DNA of 64,000 nt, taken from Mycolicibacterium baixiangningiae (GTDB lineage: Bacteria; Actinomycetota; Actinomycetes; Mycobacteriales; Mycobacteriaceae). How positions within the stretch are numbered: the first letter of the stretch is position 1; the number at the start of each line of letters is the position of its first letter. Location: positions 5,332,001 through 5,396,000 of the forward strand of contig NZ_CP066218.1 of the NCBI RefSeq assembly GCF_016313185.1. The letters are read 5' to 3'. The position numbers were made by a program, and so were the translations under genes. The notes under the pieces are model-generated. The model saw nothing but the letters and a program-made list of their open reading frames with translations, searched no databases and was not told the DNA's origin. Of this stretch, positions 57,522-64,000 are shown one piece after another.

Positions 57522-58273
57522 GAAGGGATTTGACGTTGACCGGATACGAGGGAAAACGCGTCGTCATCACGGGCGGGACGAGCGGCATCGGGCTCGCCAC
57601 CGCCAAGGCGCTGATTGCCGGTGGCGCTCGAGTCCTGGTGACAGGCCGGACACCGACGTCATTGGAAAACGCGAGAGCCGCACTGGGTCCTGGCGCAATC
57701 GTGGAATCGAGCGACGCGGTCTCTGACATCGACAGTCTCGTCGATCGCGCCGCCGCGGAGTTCGACGCCGTCGACCTCCTGGTGCTCAACGCCGGCGGGA
57801 CCGTGTCCTCCACCGTCGACGAAACCAGCGAGGCTGAGTACGACAAGCTGTTCGAGCTCAACACCAAGGCCCCCTACTTCACGCTGCAGAAGTTCGTGCC
57901 GCTGATGCCCGTGGGCAGCGCCGTGGTTCTCACGACCTCTGTCAGCAACACCAAAGGCATCGCGACGACGAGTGTCTACTCCGCGACCAAAGCGGCGTTG
58001 CGGTCCATGACGCGCACATTCGCTCGCGAACTGATCGACCGGGGTATCCGCGTCAACGCCGTCTCACCCGGTCCCATCGACACCGGCATCCTCGAACGCA
58101 CCATGTCTGCTGAAGCCGCGCGGCAGTTCCTCGACCAGATCAAGGCCGCCAACCCGATGCAGCGATTCGGCGAACCCGAGGAAGTGGCGAAGGCGATCAT
58201 CTTCCTCGGGTTCGACGCGACCTACACCACCGGCACGGAGCTGCTCGTCGATGGCGGCGCCTCCGACTTGTGA
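57518..58273 (+). CDS. Short-chain dehydrogenase/reductase (SDR 2)
   Basis: This 251 aa SDR is closely related to the preceding one over its full length: TGGTSGIG, LNAGGTVSS, TTSVSNT, YSATKAALRSM and TGTELLVDGG. The pair looks like a tandem duplication. The ATG at 57518 overlaps the upstream stop; the TTG at 57536 with AAGGGA 7 nt before it aligns better with SDR 1's start and may be the real one. Confidence 0.88.
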   Translation: MRRDLTLTGYEGKRVVITGGTSGIGLATAKALIAGGARVLVTGRTPTSLENARAALGPGAIVESSDAVSDIDSLVDRAAAEFDAVDLLVLNAGGTVSSTVDETSEAEYDKLFELNTKAPYFTLQKFVPLMPVGSAVVLTTSVSNTKGIATTSVYSATKAALRSMTRTFARELIDRGIRVNAVSPGPIDTGILERTMSAEAARQFLDQIKAANPMQRFGEPEEVAKAIIFLGFDATYTTGTELLVDGGASDL

Positions 58274-58368
58274 CCAGTCCGGGCAGACGGCAAAGACACT
58301 GAGAACCTTTCGCTCACAGCGTTAGTCCCGATCTCGACATCTCGGCGTGCGTCCAGTACACCAATGGA

Positions 58369-59040
58369 ATGCCGCACCCCACGAACGATGTCTGGGAAGT
58401 TCTGTCGACCGCGCGCTCGATCCGGCGCTTCACCGACGAGCCGGTCGACGCCGAGACACTCGACCGCTGCCTGCAGGCGGCCACGTGGGCGCCGAACGGC
58501 GCCAACGCGCAGCTGTGGCGATTCATCGTCCTCGACGGCCCGCAGCAGCGCGCCGCGGTGGCGGAGGCCGCCCGAATAGCCTTGGCCTCAATCGAATCCA
58601 TCTACGTTATGACGAGGCCGGCCGACGCCGACGAGAGCCGCGCGGCCCGCAACAACCGCGCCACCTACGAACTCCACGACCGAGCAGGCGAATTCACCTC
58701 GGTGCTGTTCACCGCGTACAAGAACGAGTTCTCGTCGGAATTCCTCCAGGGCGGTTCGATCTACCCCGCCCTGCAGAACTTCTACCTCGCCGCACGCGCC
58801 CAGGGGCTGGGTGCGTGCATCACCAGTTGGGCGTCCTACGGCGGCGAGCAGGCCCTGCGCGAGGCGGTCGGCATCCCCGACGAATGGTTCCTGGCCGGGC
58901 ACGTCGTGGTCGGGTGGCCGCGTGGACGGCACGGTCCGGTCCGCCGTCGGCCGCTGCCGGACGTGGTGTTCCGCAACCGGTGGGACCCCGAACGCGCCGA
59001 CATCACCTATGGCAGGGGTGCGCGGCCCCGGGCCACGTGA
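58369..59040 (+). CDS. Nitroreductase family protein
   Basis: This 223 aa FMN-dependent nitroreductase has an N-terminal STARSIRRFTDEPVD flavin-phosphate Arg pair, ATWAPNGANAQLWRFIVL and ARAQGLGACITSW typical of the family. It follows the SDR pair after 95 bp on the same strand and may share its regulation. It is not closely similar to the nitroreductase at 11591. Substrate unknown. Confidence 0.9.
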   Translation: MPHPTNDVWEVLSTARSIRRFTDEPVDAETLDRCLQAATWAPNGANAQLWRFIVLDGPQQRAAVAEAARIALASIESIYVMTRPADADESRAARNNRATYELHDRAGEFTSVLFTAYKNEFSSEFLQGGSIYPALQNFYLAARAQGLGACITSWASYGGEQALREAVGIPDEWFLAGHVVVGWPRGRHGPVRRRPLPDVVFRNRWDPERADITYGRGARPRAT

Positions 59041-59063
59041 ACTGCTCACGCCGCGGAAGCCCG

Positions 59064-59120
59064 CGAAACTGAACCTGCGCAGCGGAAGTGCGAGAGTCGG
59101 TGTGCGGGAGCTCAGTTTCG
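59064..59120. repeat. Intergenic imperfect palindrome before ligC2
   Basis: cgaaactga (59064-59072) and tcagtttcg (59112-59120) are exact reverse complements; inside, about half of the next eight positions also pair. It spans 57 bp in the gap between the nitroreductase and ligC2 genes, with outer ends like the elements at 19879 and 40500. Confidence 0.6.
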
Positions 59121-59156
59121 AGGGTGCCGGCAGCGCGCCGTCGCGACAATGGGAGG

Positions 59157-60221
59157 GTGCAGCTTCCCGTCATGCCTCCGGTGCGGCCGATGCTGGCCAA
59201 GTCGGTGCCGTCGATCCCGCCCGGCGCGTCCTACGAACCGAAGTGGGACGGCTTCCGGTCGATCTGCTTCCGCGACGGCGACGAGGTCGAGTTCGGCAGC
59301 CGCAACGAACGCCCGATGACGCGCTACTTCCCCGAACTGGTCGCCGCCGCGACCGCCGAGTTGCCCGAGCGCTGTGTCGTCGACGGGGAGATCGTCATCG
59401 CCACCGACCGGGGCCTGGACTTCGAGGCGCTGCAACTGCGGCTGCATCCCGCCGCGTCGCGGGTACGGATGCTCGCCGAGAAGACCCCGGCGTCGTTCAT
59501 CGCGTTCGATCTGCTCGCGCTCGGTGACGACGACTACACCGACCGCCCGTTCAGTGAACGCCGCGCCGCTATGGTCGCGGCGCTCGCCGACACCGGCCCC
59601 TCGATCCACGTCACCCCGGCCACCACCGACCTGGACACCGCGCAACGCTGGTTTCACGAGTTCGAGGGCGCGGGCCTCGACGGCGTCATCGCCAAACCGT
59701 TGACGCTGACCTACCAGCCGGACAAGCGGGTGATGTACAAGATCAAGCACGCGCGCACCGCGGACTGCGTGGTCGCCGGGTACCGGGTGCACAAGTCGGG
59801 CGACGACGCCGTCGGCTCGCTGTTGCTCGGCCTCTACACCGACGACGGCGGCCTGGCGTCCGTCGGCGTCATCGGCGCCTTCCCGATCGCCACCCGGCGC
59901 GCGCTGTTCACCGAGCTGCAGCCTCTGGTCACCACGTTCGAGGAGCACCCGTGGAACTGGGGCGCCCACGTCGATCCCGACGTGGTGCGCCGCTACGGCG
60001 GCGGCTCGAGGTGGAACGCGGGCAAGGATCTGTCGTTCGTGCCGCTGCGGCCCGAGAGGGTGGTCGAGGTGCGGTACGACCACATGGAGGGCCGACGGTT
60101 CCGCCACACCGCCCAGTTCAACCGCTGGCGTCCCGACCGCGATCCGCGCTCGTGCACCTACGCCCAACTCGACCAGCCGGTCACCTTCCGCCTCGGCGAC
60201 ATCGTGCCGGGACTGGGCTGA
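59157..60221 (+). CDS. ligC2: ATP-dependent DNA ligase LigC2
   Basis: This 354 aa paralogue of LigC1 has motif I EPKWDGFRSICF, SRNERPMTRYFPEL, VVDGEIVIA, FIAFDLLAL, GLDGVIAKPL and KIKHARTADCVV. The GTG at 59157 (VQLPVMPPVRPML) aligns with the LigC1 start. M. smegmatis also has ligC2 near ligC1. Here a four-gene insertion separates them. The end lies 1 nt from the convergent desaturase gene. Confidence 0.92.
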   Translation: MQLPVMPPVRPMLAKSVPSIPPGASYEPKWDGFRSICFRDGDEVEFGSRNERPMTRYFPELVAAATAELPERCVVDGEIVIATDRGLDFEALQLRLHPAASRVRMLAEKTPASFIAFDLLALGDDDYTDRPFSERRAAMVAALADTGPSIHVTPATTDLDTAQRWFHEFEGAGLDGVIAKPLTLTYQPDKRVMYKIKHARTADCVVAGYRVHKSGDDAVGSLLLGLYTDDGGLASVGVIGAFPIATRRALFTELQPLVTTFEEHPWNWGAHVDPDVVRRYGGGSRWNAGKDLSFVPLRPERVVEVRYDHMEGRRFRHTAQFNRWRPDRDPRSCTYAQLDQPVTFRLGDIVPGLG

Positions 60222-60222
60222 C

Positions 60223-61218
60223 TCAGACGGATACGGCCTGCTTGGCGTTGCGCTTCGCGGCCATCTTCGCCTCGCGTTCGAGGCGCCGCTGCTTGGCGGT
60301 CTCGAACTTCTCGCACGTTTCCTCGAGTTCGGTGACCAGCACACCGAGGTCGTCACGCATGCGGGCGGCCTCACCGGTGAAGTCCTCGCGCTCGAAGATG
60401 CGCCACTTCTTCAGGACCGGCATCACCACGTCGTCGAGGTGGATCCGCGGGTCGTAGACACCGCCGACGGCGATGACGACGGCCTTGCGGCGGAAGTCGG
60501 GAACGGTGTACCCGGGCATCTTGAAGTTGCGCAGCACATGGTGCAGCGAGTGCATGGCCTGGTCGGGGGCGACGTCGAAGCCGGCCTCGGACACGTCCCG
60601 GTAGAAGATCATGTGCAGGTTCTCGTCGGCCGAGATCCGCTGGAGCAACTGGTCGGCGATCGGCTCCGCGCACGCCTTGCCGGTGTTGCGGTGCGAGACG
60701 CGGGTGGCGAGCTCCTGGAACGTCACGTAGATCACCGAATCGAACAGGCTCCGGGCGAAGAGCTTGTCCTCGCCCTGCCCGTTCTGGCCCGGTGAGAAGC
60801 CGCGGGTCATCTGCTCGACGCGCAGTTCCTCGAGTTCGACCGGGTCGATCGCCCGGGTGACGACGAGGTAGTCACGCAGCGCGATACCGTGCCGGTTCTC
60901 CTCGGCCGTCCAGCGATTCACCCACTGACCCCAGGCGCCGTCGAGGCCGAAGTTCATCGCGATCTCGCGGTGATACGACGGCAGGTTGTCCTCGGTCAGC
61001 AGGTTCTGCACCATCGCCGTCTGGGCCACCTCGGACAGCTTCGACTGTCCCGGCTCCCAGTCCTGGCCACCGAGCGCGTAGTAGTTCTTACCGTCCGACC
61101 ACGGAATGAAGTCGTGCGGATTCCAGTCCTTGCGCATCCGCAGATGCCGGTTGAGATTCGCCTCCACGACCGGTTCGAGCTCGGTCAGCAGCTGCACTTG
61201 CGTCAGGTCCTTCGCCAC
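60223..61218 (-). CDS. Acyl-ACP desaturase (DesA1-like)
   Basis: This 331 aa soluble di-iron desaturase has ligand motifs in EDNLPSYHREIA, WTAEENRHG and SADENLHMIFYRD (E-x-x-H pairs). WNPHDFIPWSDGKNYY and ISHRNTGKAC-like segments mark the mycobacterial DesA family; strong similarity to DesA1 over the whole length except the C-terminal tail. It would insert a double bond into acyl-ACP chains, for mycolic or other lipids. The GTG at 61218 has GGGGGA upstream. It is probably a DesA1 paralogue. Confidence 0.9.
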   Translation of the reverse strand: MAKDLTQVQLLTELEPVVEANLNRHLRMRKDWNPHDFIPWSDGKNYYALGGQDWEPGQSKLSEVAQTAMVQNLLTEDNLPSYHREIAMNFGLDGAWGQWVNRWTAEENRHGIALRDYLVVTRAIDPVELEELRVEQMTRGFSPGQNGQGEDKLFARSLFDSVIYVTFQELATRVSHRNTGKACAEPIADQLLQRISADENLHMIFYRDVSEAGFDVAPDQAMHSLHHVLRNFKMPGYTVPDFRRKAVVIAVGGVYDPRIHLDDVVMPVLKKWRIFEREDFTGEAARMRDDLGVLVTELEETCEKFETAKQRRLEREAKMAAKRNAKQAVSV

Positions 61219-61307
61219 GGCGTCCCCCAGATGTATGTGTCCACGGCGGTCACAGGTAAGTGTACGGGGTCCGCCGGCTGACACCGAAGCGACGCGCTCG
61301 AGCGGGC

Positions 61308-61313
61308 TAGATT
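61308..61313 (+). promoter_or_regulatory. -10 element for leaderless gluQ
   Basis: TAGATT, 6 nt, then the GTG at 61320. Confidence 0.6.
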
Positions 61314-61319
61314 GCGGTC

Positions 61320-62201
61320 GTGACCCGCACCCCCGCGGGCCGGTTCGCCCCGAGCCCGTCGGCCGATCTGCACATCGGCAACCTGCGCACCGCCGTCCTC
61401 GCCTGGCTCTTCGCCCGGTCCACCGGCCGGCGGTTCCTGATTCGCGTCGAGGACCTCGACTACCGCACGGACTCCGACATCGCCGCCCGCCAACTCGACG
61501 ACCTCGCCGCGCTCGGACTGACGTGGGACGGGCCCGCCGAGTACCAGACGGCGCACCGTGAGCGCTACGACTCCGTCATCGAGCGGCTGATCCGCGACGA
61601 CATGGTGTACGAATGCTATTGCAGCAGAAGAGATATCGCGCAGGCGCCGCGCGCCCCGCATGCACCACAGGGCGCCTACCCGGGCATCTGCCGCGATCTC
61701 ACCGGCGCCGAACGCGCCGAACGCCGCCGCGAGACGGGCCGGCCGCCCGCGCTGCGGTTGCGCACCGACGTCATCACCTACACCGTCACCGACCTGCTGC
61801 ACGGTCAGCACACCGGCATCGTCGACGACTTCGTGGTCCGCCGCGGTGACGGTGTGCCCGCCTACAACCTCGCGGTGGTCGTCGACGACGCGGCCGCGGG
61901 CATCGACCAGGTGGTGCGCGGCGACGACCTGCTCAGCTCCTCCCCACGGCAGGCCTACCTGGCCCGGCTACTGGGCCGGCCCCAACCCGTCTACGCCCAC
62001 GTCCCGCTGGTGCTCAACGCCGACGGGGCGCGGCTGGCCAAACGCGACGGCGCGGTGACGCTCGCCGAGATCGGGGTGGGGAGGGCGTTCGCCCAGATCA
62101 CCGCATCCCTGGGCTGGCCCGCCCGCGACCTCGGCGGGTTGCTGGCCGAGTTCGACCCGGCCCGGCTCCCGCGACAGCCGTGGATATACGTCCCCGACTG
62201 A
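61320..62201 (+). CDS. gluQ: Glutamyl-Q tRNA(Asp) synthetase
   Basis: GluQ attaches glutamate to the queuosine base of tRNA-Asp. The 293 aa length and absence of the anticodon-binding domain distinguish it from GltX. Motifs are [19 protein letters not shown] (HIGH-like), zinc ligands in [10 protein letters not shown] and YPGICRDL, and the KMSKS-like RLAKRDGAV. Mycobacteria often lack a full queuosine pathway, so its actual tRNA target is open. Confidence 0.9.
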   Translation: MTRTPAGRFAPSPSADLHIGNLRTAVLAWLFARSTGRRFLIRVEDLDYRTDSDIAARQLDDLAALGLTWDGPAEYQTAHRERYDSVIERLIRDDMVYECYCSRRDIAQAPRAPHAPQGAYPGICRDLTGAERAERRRETGRPPALRLRTDVITYTVTDLLHGQHTGIVDDFVVRRGDGVPAYNLAVVVDDAAAGIDQVVRGDDLLSSSPRQAYLARLLGRPQPVYAHVPLVLNADGARLAKRDGAVTLAEIGVGRAFAQITASLGWPARDLGGLLAEFDPARLPRQPWIYVPD

Positions 62202-62233
62202 GCAGAACCCTTCTGCGCCGACGGCCGGCTTGC

Positions 62234-62239
62234 TAGCGT
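62234..62239 (+). promoter_or_regulatory. -10 element for a leaderless transcript
   Basis: TAGCGT, 6 nt, then the GTG at 62246. Confidence 0.6.
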
Positions 62240-62245
62240 CCGCCG

Positions 62246-63703
62246 GTGAGGTTTCTTCGAGCGCTCCTGCTGCTGCTCGCGGTGCTGGCCGTGGCGTCGT
62301 GTGGATCAGCCGGCGACGGCGGTGACGAACCGATAAAGGCGGCGGGAGTGCTGCGGGTCGGCACCGAAGGCGTGTACAGCCCGTTCAGCTACCACGACGC
62401 GTCAGGTCAGCTCGTCGGCTACGACGTCGACGTCGCGCGCGCGGTGGCCGACGAGATCGGTGTACGGGCCGAGTTCGTCGAGACGCCGTGGGATTCGATG
62501 TTCGCCGCACTCGAGGCGGACCGGTTCGACGTCGTCGCCAATCAGGTGACCATCAACGCCGAACGGCAGGCGAAATATGATCTCTCGCAACCCTATTCGG
62601 TGGGTGAAGGGGTCATCGTCACCCGTGCCGACGACAATTCGATCACCTCTCTCGACGACCTGAAGGGCAAGGTCGCCGCCGAGAACGCCACCAGCAACTG
62701 GTCAGAGGTCGCCCGCAAGGCCGGCGCGCGCGTGGAATCCGTCGAGGGGTTCAGCCAGGCCATCACGCTGCTCACCCAGGGCCGGGTGGACGTCGTCGTC
62801 AACGACAGCATCGCGGTGTACGCCTACCTGGCCGAGACCGGCGACAAGTCGGTCAAGATCGCGGGCACCGTCGGCGAGAAGAGCGAGCAGGGCTTCGCCG
62901 CGCGCAAGGACAGCGGCATGCTGCCCGAACTCAACCGGGCCCTCGACGCCCTGCGCGCCGACGGCACGCTGGCGGCGATATCGCAGAAATACCTCAACGC
63001 CAACGCCTCCGGCGCACCCGCGTCCGCCGAGGCCGTCCCCCGGTCCACGTGGCAGCTGATCGGTGACAACCTGTGGCCACTGGCGCGGGCGGCGTTGACC
63101 ATGACGATCCCGCTGACGATCATCAGCTTCGCGATCGGGCTGGTGATTGCGCTCGGGGTTGCCCTGGCGCGGCTGTCGTCGAACATCGTGCTCAGCAACG
63201 CCGCCCGCTTCTACATCTCGATCATCCGCGGCACCCCGCTGCTGGTGCAGTTGTTCATCGTGTTCTTCGCGCTGCCGGAGTTCGGGGTGCGCATCGACCC
63301 GTTCCCCGCCGCGGTGATCGCGTTCTCGCTCAACGTCGGTGGCTATGCGGCGGAGATCATCCGCTCGGCGATCCAGTCGATACCGAAGGGCCAGTGGGAG
63401 GCCGCCGAGACCATCGGGATGAACTATGCGACGTCCCTGCGCCGGATCGTGCTGCCCCAGGCCGCCCGGGTGGCCGTGCCGCCGCTGTCGAATACGCTGA
63501 TATCGCTGGTCAAGGACACGTCGCTGGCCTCGACGATCCTGGTGACCGAACTTCTGCGGCAGGCGCAGATCATCGCGGCGCCGACGTTCGAGTTCTTCGC
63601 GCTCTACGGCACCGCGGCGGTGTACTACTGGGTGATCTGCCTGGCGTTGTCGTTCGGTCAGGGCCGCATCGAACGCCGGCTGGAAAGGTACGTGGCGAGA
63701 TGA
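62246..63703 (+). CDS. Amino-acid ABC transporter: fused substrate-binding lipoprotein and permease
   Basis: This 485 aa protein joins a family 3 solute-binding domain (after the lipobox LAVASC; GVLRVGTEGVYSPFSYHD, YDVDVARAVADEIG) to a HisM/GlnP-type permease from about residue 265 (IIRGTPLLVQLFIVFFALPE, EAAETIGMNYATSLRRIVLPQA is the EAA loop, split here). The binding domain is thereby tethered to its channel. The ATPase gene overlaps its stop by 4 nt. Probable substrate: a polar amino acid such as glutamine or cystine. Confidence 0.93.
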   Translation: MRFLRALLLLLAVLAVASCGSAGDGGDEPIKAAGVLRVGTEGVYSPFSYHDASGQLVGYDVDVARAVADEIGVRAEFVETPWDSMFAALEADRFDVVANQVTINAERQAKYDLSQPYSVGEGVIVTRADDNSITSLDDLKGKVAAENATSNWSEVARKAGARVESVEGFSQAITLLTQGRVDVVVNDSIAVYAYLAETGDKSVKIAGTVGEKSEQGFAARKDSGMLPELNRALDALRADGTLAAISQKYLNANASGAPASAEAVPRSTWQLIGDNLWPLARAALTMTIPLTIISFAIGLVIALGVALARLSSNIVLSNAARFYISIIRGTPLLVQLFIVFFALPEFGVRIDPFPAAVIAFSLNVGGYAAEIIRSAIQSIPKGQWEAAETIGMNYATSLRRIVLPQAARVAVPPLSNTLISLVKDTSLASTILVTELLRQAQIIAAPTFEFFALYGTAAVYYWVICLALSFGQGRIERRLERYVAR

Positions 63704-64000
63704 CCGACGATCGGGTGGTCGCAGAAGGCGTGTACAAGGCCTTCGACGACAACGAGGTACTCAAAGGGGTGTCGTTCCGGGTCGCCGCCGGATCGGTGAC
63801 CACGATCATCGGGCCGTCGGGCTCCGGTAAGACGACGCTGCTGCGGGCGCTCAACGCGCTCGACGTCCCCGATGCCGGCGTCATCCGGGTCGGCGACGTG
63901 GAGTTGGACTTCTCCACACCGGTGCCGAAGGACCAGTTGCGGCGCTACCGGATGCAGAGCGGGTTCGTGTTCCAGTCCCACAACCTGTTCCCGCACAAGA
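63700..64000 (+). CDS. Amino-acid ABC transporter ATPase, 3' end outside the window
   Basis: The first 100 codons are present: Walker A GPSGSGKTTLLRALN and the Q-loop VFQSHNLFPHK, as in GlnQ/HisP-type ATPases. Start ATG overlaps the upstream TGA (ATGA). It would energise the fused binding/permease protein. Confidence 0.92.
   Translation, partial: MTDDRVVAEGVYKAFDDNEVLKGVSFRVAAGSVTTIIGPSGSGKTTLLRALNALDVPDAGVIRVGDVELDFSTPVPKDQLRRYRMQSGFVFQSHNLFPHK

Overview
The window is high-GC actinobacterial chromosome from a fast-growing mycobacterium (Mycolicibacterium-like). Gene content and order follow the M. tuberculosis Rv3699-Rv3731 neighbourhood: egtEDCBA, ask-asd, leuA, a dnaQ-like exonuclease, murT-gatD, recR-ebfC, a peptidoglycan amidase, a tuberculostearate gene pair, dnaX, aspC, the SRP RNA, tRNA-Ser, lucA, and ligC with its polymerase partner. 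Blocks typical of environmental species are inserted into this backbone. I see no insertion sequence, integrase, rRNA or CRISPR array.

Layout. 1-6040: the end of a methyltransferase gene, then the complete ergothioneine operon egtABCDE on the minus strand with overlapping genes. 6200-11510 (minus): exported or membrane proteins, an Ohr peroxidase, asd, and ask with its internal beta-subunit start. 11590-19873 (plus): a nitroreductase, then a nitrogen-scavenging block of amt, a glutamine-synthetase-like ligase, three split glutamate-synthase domains, a flavoprotein oxidoreductase and an XRE-cupin regulator. This resembles the N-methylglutamate route for methylamine use. 19986-21908: leuA behind a leucine attenuator.

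21997-35934 is an accessory island. It has two paralogous NtaA/SnaA/DszA-type FMNH2 monooxygenases, two flavin reductases, a degenerate RibBA-like protein, two MFS transporters, a GntR regulator and a dipeptide-type ABC importer. It is probably for uptake and oxidative cleavage of an organosulfur or related compound. The substrate is unknown.

36188-53482 returns to core genes: murT-gatD, recR-ebfC, amidase, bfaAB, dnaX, aspC, ffs, tRNA-Ser and lucA, followed by a PepA-like protease, a TetR/dehydrogenase pair and a SigF-type promoter in front of a WGxxGxxG-type exported protein. 53546-60221 holds polD1-ligC1 and ligC2, split by a LysR-SDR-SDR-nitroreductase insertion. The end carries a DesA-like desaturase, gluQ and an amino-acid ABC transporter cut by the window edge.

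Recurrent sequence-level themes are: (a) leaderless starts, with TANNNT 6-7 nt before a GTG or ATG, at eleven genes; (b) two nearly identical mini-ORFs (MSACAK...) that chain upstream stop to downstream start; (c) five intergenic palindromes with a uniform 52-57 bp span.
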